From JAPOUP01 sp026708635 (GTDB lineage Bacteria > Pseudomonadota > Alphaproteobacteria > Rhodobacterales > Rhodobacteraceae), in assembly GCA_965200115.1 (NCBI GenBank), contig OZ241336.1, positions 558,001 to 622,000 on the forward strand: DNA of 64,000 bases. Reading direction: 5' to 3'. Positions 41,538 to 48,980 of this stretch are shown piece by piece. The stretch's first letter is position 1. Every line of letters starts with the position of its first letter. Both the position numbers and the translations under genes were made by a program. The notes under the pieces were generated by a model. The model saw only the letters and a program-made list of their open reading frames with translations, was not told the origin of the DNA and ran no database searches.

Positions 41538-42377
41538 ATGGCGGCAAGGCAGATCAACAATCCGCTTCACGTCTCGGGTCATTACGCGGCGCTGATCGTG
41601 CTGGCCCTGATCACGCTTGTGCCCATCTGGATCATGGTGGCCACGGGCTTCAAGGACGACGTGATCGTTCAGCAGAAGGAGCCGATCTGGTTCTTTTTCC
41701 TCCCGACGCTGGAAAATTACGAATATATCATGACCCGCGGCAAGTTCGATCGCTACCTTTGGAATTCCGTCATCGTCGGGTCCGTGGCGACCTTCCTCAC
41801 GCTGCTTCTGGGCGGATTCTGTGCCTATGCGCTCGCCCGGTCGGAGTTCCGTGGTCGCGTATTGGTCGCGAATTCCACGCTTCTGGTCCGCATGGTTCCA
41901 CCGGCCGTACTCGCGGTTCCGGCCTTCGCGATGGTGCTGAACTTCAGCCTCGATAACGATCTGGCGGTACTGATTTTTTTCTATACCGCGCTCAACCTTC
42001 CCTTCGCGATCTGGCTGCTTTTCGGATTCTACAAGCAGATACCGGTGGAGCTGGAGGAAGCCGCCATCGTTGACGGCGCCACTCCATTGCAGGTGTTCTT
42101 CCGGGTACTCCTCCCATTGATGAAGTCGGGTTATGCGGTCGCGGGAATTTTCACGTTCCGCATCGCCTGGAACGAGTTCATACTCGCTCTCCTGCTTACG
42201 GGCCGCACCACACGCACGCTGCCAGTGGGCGCGGCCGGATTCATTACCGACACAGGTGTCGAATGGGGCCGGATCATGGCGATGGGAACCCTGATCGTTA
42301 TCCCGCCGCTCCTGTTTACCTTCTTCGCCGCGCGCCAGATCATTTCGGGCATGACCGCTGGAGCTGTAAAGGGGTAA
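41538..42377 (+). CDS. ABC transporter permease, MalG/UgpE type
   Basis: A 279-residue second permease with six helices and the EAA loop E-A-A-I-V-D-G-A-T-P-L-Q near residue 176, then V-L-L-P-L. I start it at ATG 41538, where the conserved N-terminal cytoplasmic segment begins; the longer frame covers the unexplained gap. With the MalF-type partner and the MalK-type ATPase it completes the importer of the CoA-dependent operon. It is the last gene before the IS5 remnant. Confidence 0.92.
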   Translation: MAARQINNPLHVSGHYAALIVLALITLVPIWIMVATGFKDDVIVQQKEPIWFFFLPTLENYEYIMTRGKFDRYLWNSVIVGSVATFLTLLLGGFCAYALARSEFRGRVLVANSTLLVRMVPPAVLAVPAFAMVLNFSLDNDLAVLIFFYTALNLPFAIWLLFGFYKQIPVELEEAAIVDGATPLQVFFRVLLPLMKSGYAVAGIFTFRIAWNEFILALLLTGRTTRTLPVGAAGFITDTGVEWGRIMAMGTLIVIPPLLFTFFAARQIISGMTAGAVKG

Positions 42378-42463
42378 CGGACCCTTACCCCGCGGATTCT
42401 CGCCCAGCTCAACAGAGATTCCCTGTCAAGTGCGTGAGATTTACCAGGCGGCCCGGGGATCTC

Positions 42464-42618
42464 GAGTGAGACGCGGCGCGGAGGCGGTGATTCCGTCGCG
42501 GTGGAACCTCTTCGGGAAGACAGGGGAGTTCCGGGAGATCGCGACCCAGTACAACAGGACCGGAGAGAGCTTCGCGGCCTGAGTTCACCCCGTCGTCGGC
42601 GTGGTGGCGGCAAAATGA
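42464..42618 (+). pseudogene. IS5-family transposase, C-terminal remnant with internal deletion
   Basis: The plus strand encodes G-A-E-A-V-I-P-S-R-W-N, typical of the late IS5 transposase. It jumps to G-E-F-R-E-I-A-T-Q-Y-N-R-T-G-E-S-F, missing the intervening N-F-F-C-R-L-K-type segment. A stop interrupts before V-V-G-V-V-A-A-K. It lies just after the last permease gene. Dead. Confidence 0.65.
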
Positions 42619-42674
42619 CTGTCAACAAGCCCTAATTCGCGGCAGTGAGTCAGTTCGGATTTCGCGGGAAAATC

Positions 42675-42947
42675 CTACAGCGCGTTATGCTTGCGCAGAA
42701 AGTCGGTTAGCCGGTCATACTCTTCCAAAGCGTCTAGATAGCATTTCGCGTCCTCGCGCGGATCGTTTTTCAGGGAAAAGATGTCCTGGTTTTCTTCGTC
42801 GCGCGGATTCCTTTCTTTGTCGGTGAATCTGTAAAGGGCGATCCTCGCGTTCTCCAGCCGCCTCTGGTAGGAGGACATCCGGTCATTGCACTGTTTCCTT
42901 TGTAGCATCGCGTCGGCGATTTCTATCTTGATATCTGCATCAGTCAT
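42675..42947 (-). CDS. Hypothetical small helical protein
   Basis: A 90-residue, highly charged, probably helical protein (Q-R-R-L-E-N-A-R-I near residue 28; L-D-A-L-E-E-Y-D-R-L near residue 72) of no family I recognise. Its ATG overlaps the end of the transposase remnant (ATGACTGA), so it may be cargo of that element or translated from its message. No signal peptide or membrane segment. Confidence 0.4.
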   Translation of the reverse strand: MTDADIKIEIADAMLQRKQCNDRMSSYQRRLENARIALYRFTDKERNPRDEENQDIFSLKNDPREDAKCYLDALEEYDRLTDFLRKHNAL

Positions 42948-43360
42948 CTTTCCCCTTCCGTTTCCTGTATGGTCTGCGCGGATTCGGTTCCGGCGCGCGA
43001 TCGTCCATGATCTGGATAAACTCCTCCATGTCCCGGATCCTGTCGGTGAGCCCGGCTTCCTTGGCCGGGGTCACGCGAAGCGATCCGTGAATGCGCATGA
43101 AGTCGTACCGGCGCGGCCATGTGGACATGGTTCTGTATCTTCCTGCTGAACGCGTTCGTCAACCGCGTGAAGCGGTGCCATGCGCGTCCGCATGCTCGGG
43201 TTGTGGCGCTCGACATGCGACGCGCTGACGGCTTTCCTGTCCGGGTTTCCCTCAATGACAACCTTCTTCGCGCCCCCGCGCTGCGCGGGCGAGTACTTCC
43301 TGTCGTGGCGCCTGCCATCGGCGCTCTCTCCGTAGATATGGCAACATTCTGGCCAGATCG
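42940..43360 (-). pseudogene. IS1-like DDE transposase, frameshifted remnant
   Basis: Three minus-strand frames together give the C-terminal half of a DDE transposase: K-Y-S-P-A-Q-R-G-G-A-K-K and S-H-V-E-R-H-N-P-S-M-R-T-R-M in one, R-F-T-R-L-T-N-A-F-S-R-K-I-Q-N-H in the next, and R-I-H-G-S-L-R-V-T-P-A-K-E-A-G-L-T-D in the third, ending at 42940. Two frameshifts (near 43180 and 43120) kill it. The order matches the family known for V-E-R-Q-N and L-R-V-T-P-A-M-A-A-G-V-T-D motifs. Confidence 0.7.
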
Positions 43361-43496
43361 ACCTTCAGGAGTCCGGTGGAGAGACCCTACAGTTCTGTGG
43401 AACCCGCCAGCATCGGCAGGAAGGCGTGGTCTTCCCGGGCCCATCCAAGTCGAGATCACGAATCCTTGCCAACGATTGCATTCAGGCCAATGCGCG

Positions 43497-45620
43497 TCAC
43501 GGCATTTTCCGTTCTGGATTGACTCCCCGTCCCGTGGCTGACTGGTTCCGGCGGACGGGTGCGGGCGGCGCGCTTTCGATGAAGCGGCGGGCCGCCTGAG
43601 CCTGACGCGGATCGGCTTCAAGAAGAAGCAGATAAGCGTCCTCGGCCAATTCCGGAGCGCCGCCCCATACGCCGGATTGAATTGCAAAGCGGAGTGCCTG
43701 AGGGTCATCGGGGGCCATTCCCATCAACCAGCGCGCATGTTCGGTCATATCCTGGAACCGTGCGCCCAGTTGAAGGGATACCAACAGCGACAGCCGCGCA
43801 TTGATCGAATTCGGCACTTGCCTGACGGCCTGCCCGTGGAGCGTCACCGCGCCGTCAAACGCACCGGATCTGGCGAGGATGCGGCCGGCTTCCAGTAGCT
43901 GGCCGTGATTGAGAGCTGTCGAGCAGATCTCGACCAGAGTCTTTGGCTCAGTCGAAGCGCCGCTTTCGGCGGCGTCGATCCGGTCTGCGCACTCGGCGAA
44001 GGCCTGACCAAGCCAATTGGTCAGTTCGGGAGCCGCATCACTGTCACGTCCGTCGAGAAGTCTTTCAACCTGCGCCAGAGGTATCGCCTCGTAACGACCG
44101 TCGCCGCCGCCAACGGCAATCCCCACAAGATTGCCGTTCCCATCCACTAGAGCGCCGCCACTTACGCCGGGCTGCATACGTGCGGTGACATGGATACGGC
44201 CGAGCTCCGCGCCTTCGGCGGGGCCGGCGATAAGCGTTCCGGGGTCAAAGACCCGGACTTCCTGGCGGCCGACATCGGCTCCAACGGCGTAGAATCGCTC
44301 CGTTTCGGAGATGCTCTCGTTCAGGTTAGGGATATATCCACCTTCGGGCAGACCATCGGTGGCCAGGAGAACCAGATCACCGGTGTATTCCGATCCAACA
44401 ACCTGAGCGGTTCGTTGACCGTCAGGTGTATGTACGACCACTTCAGTCCAGTCACCCACCACATGCCGATTGGTAATCAGCAACGATGGTGCAATCCGTG
44501 TTGCGCTAGCCAACGGATCAAAACCTGAAACCGGAAAAACGGCCTGGCGTACGATGCAGACCGCAGGCGGACGGGGGCAATTCTCCATTATGGGTTGCGA
44601 CGAAACGGAATCATTCTCAATAGCGCTTCCTGAAACAAGCGGCAGGGCCAGTGTTAACTCAGATTCATCGCGCCGTATCGTAAGATCGACCGCGCTGGCT
44701 CCCTTGGGCGCGACAGCTAAAGCCGAAACGGCGTCTCGTGGACTCCTTATGCGCCGCTTTCCTATCGAAACCACGCGATCGCCTATTCTAATACCGGCTT
44801 CCTCTGCGGGACCGCCGGAAAGGAGATTGGTCACGACAGGAGCGGCGAGGTCGGCCAATTGGTTCCGTCCAGGCATCTCGAGGCGCCAGCCGGGGGACGG
44901 ATAGCTCACCTTCCCGTCAGCCAATAGGGCCTCGGTCACGCGCCACAGCAGCTCAGCGGAAACGGCGAAACCAACACCGGTGTTGGTATCGCCCCGCGAC
45001 GCGAAGATGGCGGATATCATGCCGACGAGTTGGCCTTTCCGGTCCACGAGCGCGCCGCCTGACGCGCCAGGATTGATCGCCGCATCAGTCTGAACGAAAT
45101 CCTCGACAGCGTTAAAACCGGCGTCGGAGACGTGAACGGCGGACACAACACCGCAAGTCACCGAGAGGCCAAGGCCAAAGGAATTACCGATGGAACAAAC
45201 CGGGGAGGCCAACGCCGGATTTGTTGCCGGTTCGAACGATACGAGAGTAACCTCCACGCTCAATAGGGCAATGTCACTGGCCGAATCCTCGGCGATCAGC
45301 CTAGCTGGAAAAATGCGGCCGTCCGCAAGGCGAACTTCGACCCGGTCAGCCCGCTCTATAGCATGCCATGCGGTGGCGATGACGTTCGGGCGAAGAGCTA
45401 TTCCACTAGCTTCGGGTGCGACGTCCGGCGGGTCTCCGGCTCCTCCCCGCCCACGCCCGGGCCAGTGCGGCAGGACCGAGACGACGGAACTCACGGTCTC
45501 CGGCGGGATCGCTCTCGCGGCTCCGGAACCGATGAAGCTCAGGGCGAGCGCAAACAGGAAAAGAGACAGTTTCCAAAGGTGCCGTCGTAGCGCGGGTCCC
45601 GATATCGTTTGTTGCCGCAC
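43497..45620 (-). CDS. Tandem trypsin-like serine protease with PDZ and TPR regions
   Basis: A 707-residue secreted or periplasmic protein. After a signal-like hydrophobic segment (about 17-37) comes one trypsin-like domain with triad His86, Asp116, Ser187 (N-P-G-A-S-G-G-A). A PDZ-like domain follows (about 258-330, with G-G-P-A-E-E-A-G-I-R-I-G-D). A second trypsin-like domain has His386, Asp415, Ser487 (Q-P-G-V-S-G-G-A), and the C-terminus is helical and TPR-like (about 545-690). Both triads look complete, unusual for one chain. It starts with GTG. Last gene of the formate dehydrogenase operon, possibly processing or quality-controlling periplasmic subunits. Confidence 0.85.
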   Translation of the reverse strand: MRQQTISGPALRRHLWKLSLFLFALALSFIGSGAARAIPPETVSSVVSVLPHWPGRGRGGAGDPPDVAPEASGIALRPNVIATAWHAIERADRVEVRLADGRIFPARLIAEDSASDIALLSVEVTLVSFEPATNPALASPVCSIGNSFGLGLSVTCGVVSAVHVSDAGFNAVEDFVQTDAAINPGASGGALVDRKGQLVGMISAIFASRGDTNTGVGFAVSAELLWRVTEALLADGKVSYPSPGWRLEMPGRNQLADLAAPVVTNLLSGGPAEEAGIRIGDRVVSIGKRRIRSPRDAVSALAVAPKGASAVDLTIRRDESELTLALPLVSGSAIENDSVSSQPIMENCPRPPAVCIVRQAVFPVSGFDPLASATRIAPSLLITNRHVVGDWTEVVVHTPDGQRTAQVVGSEYTGDLVLLATDGLPEGGYIPNLNESISETERFYAVGADVGRQEVRVFDPGTLIAGPAEGAELGRIHVTARMQPGVSGGALVDGNGNLVGIAVGGGDGRYEAIPLAQVERLLDGRDSDAAPELTNWLGQAFAECADRIDAAESGASTEPKTLVEICSTALNHGQLLEAGRILARSGAFDGAVTLHGQAVRQVPNSINARLSLLVSLQLGARFQDMTEHARWLMGMAPDDPQALRFAIQSGVWGGAPELAEDAYLLLLEADPRQAQAARRFIESAPPAPVRRNQSATGRGVNPERKMP

Positions 45621-45632
45621 GGCCGAGGCCGG

Positions 45633-45767
45633 TCAGTTCGACGTCTCAAGCCGAACAGCGCTACCGGACCCTCGTTCCGCGGAGGAAAATGCCAATGACC
45701 CAAGAACGAAGTTAGCCGCTGCGGCGATCACGACGACACCTGCGAGACCTGCCCAAATTGCCTTCAT
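45633..45767 (-). CDS. 44-residue single-pass membrane protein
   Basis: A 44-codon gene. Residues about 4-27 form one hydrophobic helix (V-V-V-I-A-A-A-A-N-F-V-L), followed by a polar tail. The ATG has AGGAG 8 bp upstream, lying across the end of the WD40-cytochrome gene, so translation is likely coupled. The protease gene starts 12 bp after its stop. Small single-helix proteins often assemble with respiratory membrane enzymes; that role here is inferred from position only. Confidence 0.6.
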   Translation of the reverse strand: MKAIWAGLAGVVVIAAAANFVLGSLAFSSAERGSGSAVRLETSN

Positions 45768-45770
45768 TTC

Positions 45771-47075
45771 TCAATCTCCTATTGCAGTCGCGGTCTTCAG
45801 AAAGTCGATTAAATCCCGGCGGTCTTCCGGGGCCGCAATCTGCTGCATCGGCATCTTGGACCCCGGAATATAATTGTCGGGGCCAAGATTGAAGAGCGCG
45901 TCGATTGTCTCCTCGGTCCAGACTATTTCCGATCCGTCAAGTATGCCAGAGTAACGATATCCTGGAACCGTTCCCGCGGGGCGCCCGAACACCCCACTCA
46001 GGTTCGGCCCCGCCTTTCGTGATTCACCGGCCTCGATTGCGTGGCAGATTGAGCACTTGCGCATGAATTGACGCTCACCATTGGACATGGTCTCGGGGCT
46101 CTGAAGAAAACTATGCGACGTGCCCATGCTCGGTTCGAAGCGATCCAGGAGTTCGACCGGCCAGCCGTAAACAACGCTATCGAGACCACCTGCCCAAATT
46201 ACCGATCCATCGGGGGAAAACGCCAGCGCCCAGACCGGCCCCTTCCTGGTGGCGAGGAAGTCGCGGTCGATGCGCCAGGATTCGGTGGAAATCACCGCGA
46301 TGTACCCATGCCCGTCTCCGATCGCCAAATTCCTCGTCTCGCCATGATACGCCATGGCGAGAACGGGCCGCCGGTCGAGAGTGAAGTCGTGAAGTTCAGC
46401 GCCCGTCCGGGAGTCAATCACCAGAGTCACGCCATCGACCGCGCCATAGGCTATCCAGGACCCGTCCGGTGACAAAACCATTTCGTTAATTGCGAATCCG
46501 TATCGCACCAATGTCCGGGGTGGGCTTCCATTCAGCGCGGAAAGGTCGAAAACGAGGATATCCCCTTTGGAAGTCGCGACATACAGTAGTTTGCCATCCG
46601 GCGAAAATATAACGTCGTTTGCGCCTGTGTCGCGGAGCTCAAGCATGACGGGCGCGGCGCCTGGATCCGTAAGCGACCATAGACCGATCGTGCCGTCCCA
46701 ACTGGCGGACGCCAGTAGCATGCCATCGCGCGAAACCGCCAGGTCAGTCACCTTTCCTTTGTGACGACCGAGTTCGCGCCCTTCCGAGCCTTCCCAAATC
46801 CAGACGGAAAAATCGTCCGACCCGGAGGCAATGCGCCCGTCGGGTAGGAAGATCAGGTCAACGACGGCAGCCGCGTGGCCTTCAAGCCAGGTCGGAGTCA
46901 GGTCCCGCCAGCGCCCCACTGAATTGTCAAAGCTGGCACTGGCGACCTCACCGCTTTCGGAGACGGCGATCCCCATGATCGGACCGCCATGTCCCTTTAG
47001 CGTCGTAAAGTCCTCCGCAAAGGCAGGGCAGATCAAACACACCAGTCCAGCCACAAGCGCGGAAGCGGATCTCAT
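45771..47075 (-). CDS. WD40-repeat / cytochrome c fusion protein
   Basis: A 434-residue exported protein. Signal peptide to about residue 20 (C-P-A-F-A). Residues about 25-325 are seven or so WD40 repeats (for example S-A-S-W-D-G-T-I-G-L-W, A-F-S-P-D-G-S-V-I-W). Residues about 335-430 are a class I cytochrome c with heme motif C-S-I-C-H and a distal methionine probably in K-M-P-M. It lies directly after the cytochrome b subunit gene of formate dehydrogenase. Likely a periplasmic electron acceptor or scaffold for this enzyme. Confidence 0.88.
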   Translation of the reverse strand: MRSASALVAGLVCLICPAFAEDFTTLKGHGGPIMGIAVSESGEVASASFDNSVGRWRDLTPTWLEGHAAAVVDLIFLPDGRIASGSDDFSVWIWEGSEGRELGRHKGKVTDLAVSRDGMLLASASWDGTIGLWSLTDPGAAPVMLELRDTGANDVIFSPDGKLLYVATSKGDILVFDLSALNGSPPRTLVRYGFAINEMVLSPDGSWIAYGAVDGVTLVIDSRTGAELHDFTLDRRPVLAMAYHGETRNLAIGDGHGYIAVISTESWRIDRDFLATRKGPVWALAFSPDGSVIWAGGLDSVVYGWPVELLDRFEPSMGTSHSFLQSPETMSNGERQFMRKCSICHAIEAGESRKAGPNLSGVFGRPAGTVPGYRYSGILDGSEIVWTEETIDALFNLGPDNYIPGSKMPMQQIAAPEDRRDLIDFLKTATAIGD

Positions 47076-48281
47076 CTATTCAGCCGGAGTCCCGACACCC
47101 GTTGTCCGCTCGCCTTTGCTGGCGGACTTAACCTCTTCAAGCCAGATTGAATGGTGCTGATGAGCCCATGATTCATCGACCTCGCCGGATCCCATGGCAT
47201 CGAATGCACCCTCCATGCCAAGCGAGCCGATATAGATATGCGCAATGACAATGCCCATGAGAACGAAGGAGACGATGGTGTGCCAAAGGTTGGCATACTG
47301 CATCTCTTCGTGCGGCGCCAACACGGTAGGCAGCGGATCAAGTCCCAGTATTCCCGTTATGCCAAGATCGTTGAGGATCGCAAAGGTCTTGGCGAACATG
47401 GGAAGGTCGAAGGGGAAGAGCAGTGAAAGACCCGAAGCGGAAATCGATGCCCCAAGTATCACGACCGACCAGAAGATGAACTTCTGGCCAGCGTTGAACT
47501 TCTTGGCCGGGGGGTGCTTCGAGCCAATGATTCCGCCGAACTGCGCGATCCACCTTATGTCCGCCCGGTCAGGCAGATTGTGCCAGACCCAAAACAGGAA
47601 AACCATGACCAATGCGATCATGAAGGCCCAGGCCGCGTTGTTATGAATCCACTTGCTGCCGATGAGAATGAACGAGTTGGCCTCATGTCCCAAAACCGGG
47701 ATCAGTAAGGCGCGACCGAACAGCGACAGGAGTCCGGTAAGGCCGAGCAGAATGAAGGATCCCGCCAGTAGCCAATGGGCAAAACGCTCGATTGACCGGA
47801 AGCGGACCACCATCCGGCCTGTCTTTGGAGCGTCTACCCTTATGCGTCCGCGCAGGAGAAAGAACAGGACCAATAACCCAATCACGCCAAGCAGAAAGTA
47901 CCCGCCCCAGATCATGAGGATGTTTTCTCGAAATTCGAGCCACCAAATCCCTCTGTCCTGAACGAGAACGGTTGCGACTTCGCCGCCGGATGAGACGGTA
48001 ATGTCCGCCGATCCGTACCGAAGCGCGCGCCAGAGTTCCGGGTCAGAGGAACCGCCCAAGGTACCCAGCTGTTCCGTTAGACCGGCCGCAGTGTCTGGGT
48101 TTCCAACATTTTCCCGGCGAAAACTGTCGTCAATTACCTCACCGCGCTGGCGAGCCAGAATGTCTTCCAGCGTCTGTGCGCCACCGGTGGCACTGCGATC
48201 GGGCTCCGCGCCATCCTGCGCCGCGACCGGTGCGCCAAGAACAAATGCGAGGATCAAAAGGGAAATCAATGAACGCAACAC
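47076..48281 (-). CDS. Formate dehydrogenase gamma subunit (cytochrome b556)
   Basis: A 401-residue integral membrane subunit that accepts electrons from the beta subunit and passes them to quinone or a cytochrome. It has about five hydrophobic segments; likely heme-ligand histidines include E-R-F-A-H-W near residue 180, the H-N region near 225 and W-H-T-I-V-S-F near 340. The N-terminus has a signal-like segment (S-L-L-I-L-A-F-V-L-G-A-P-V-A-A) and a periplasmic domain before the first core helix, longer than E. coli FdnI. I prefer GTG 48281, which puts the signal segment at the start; ATG 48347 is an alternative. Confidence 0.88.
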   Translation of the reverse strand: MLRSLISLLILAFVLGAPVAAQDGAEPDRSATGGAQTLEDILARQRGEVIDDSFRRENVGNPDTAAGLTEQLGTLGGSSDPELWRALRYGSADITVSSGGEVATVLVQDRGIWWLEFRENILMIWGGYFLLGVIGLLVLFFLLRGRIRVDAPKTGRMVVRFRSIERFAHWLLAGSFILLGLTGLLSLFGRALLIPVLGHEANSFILIGSKWIHNNAAWAFMIALVMVFLFWVWHNLPDRADIRWIAQFGGIIGSKHPPAKKFNAGQKFIFWSVVILGASISASGLSLLFPFDLPMFAKTFAILNDLGITGILGLDPLPTVLAPHEEMQYANLWHTIVSFVLMGIVIAHIYIGSLGMEGAFDAMGSGEVDESWAHQHHSIWLEEVKSASKGERTTGVGTPAE

Positions 48282-48369
48282 GTCTGAAGTCCTCAGGGTC
48301 TCAAGCGGGTCGTTTGAGTGGGGGTGGCCCCATATGGGACCACCCAAAATTTACTGGCCTTGCCCAGCC

Positions 48370-48966
48370 TCAGCCGCTCTTGGCCTCATATGCCGTGCCC
48401 CAGCCCCAGGCGCCCGAGCCGAAGCCGCGGGCCACCACACGTTCGCGGTAAATGGTCGCGACCACGTCTCCGTCGCCCGCCAGGAGCGCCTTGGTGGCGC
48501 ACATCTCGGCACAGATCGGCAATTTACCTTCCGCGATCCTGTTGCGGCCATACTTGGCGAACTCGGCTGTCGAATGATTGTCCTCAGGCCCACCAGCGCA
48601 AAACGTGCACTTGTCCATTTTGCCGCGGCTGCCAAAGTTCCCGGCCTGCGGGAACTGCGGTGCGCCGAAAGGACAGGCGTAGAAGCAATAACCGCAACCG
48701 ATGCACAGATCCTTGGAGTGCAGGACGATTCCTTCCTCGTTCTGATAGAAGCAATCGACCGGGCACACCGCCATGCAGGGCGCGTCGGAACAGTGCATGC
48801 AGGCAACCGAGATCGATCTTTCACCCGGCGTGCCATCCTGGATCGTCACCACCCGGCGGCGGTTAATTCCCCAGGGCACCTCATTTTCGTTTTTACAGGC
48901 CGTGACGCAGGCGTTGCACTCAATGCAGCGCTCAGCGTCGCAGAGAAACCTTACTCTGGCTCCCAT
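48370..48966 (-). CDS. Formate dehydrogenase beta subunit, 4Fe-4S ferredoxin type
   Basis: A 198-residue electron-transfer subunit with four cysteine groups for four [4Fe-4S] clusters: C-I-E-C-N-A-C near residue 14, C-M-H-C-S-D-A-P-C near residue 57, C-I-G-C-G-Y-C near residue 88 and C-T-F-C near residue 118, with partner cysteines such as C-P-V-D-C. This is the FdhB/HybA-like layout. It bridges the catalytic alpha subunit and the cytochrome b subunit. It follows the alpha gene by 14 bp. Confidence 0.94.
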   Translation of the reverse strand: MGARVRFLCDAERCIECNACVTACKNENEVPWGINRRRVVTIQDGTPGERSISVACMHCSDAPCMAVCPVDCFYQNEEGIVLHSKDLCIGCGYCFYACPFGAPQFPQAGNFGSRGKMDKCTFCAGGPEDNHSTAEFAKYGRNRIAEGKLPICAEMCATKALLAGDGDVVATIYRERVVARGFGSGAWGWGTAYEAKSG

Positions 48967-48980
48967 GTTTCATCTCCTCC

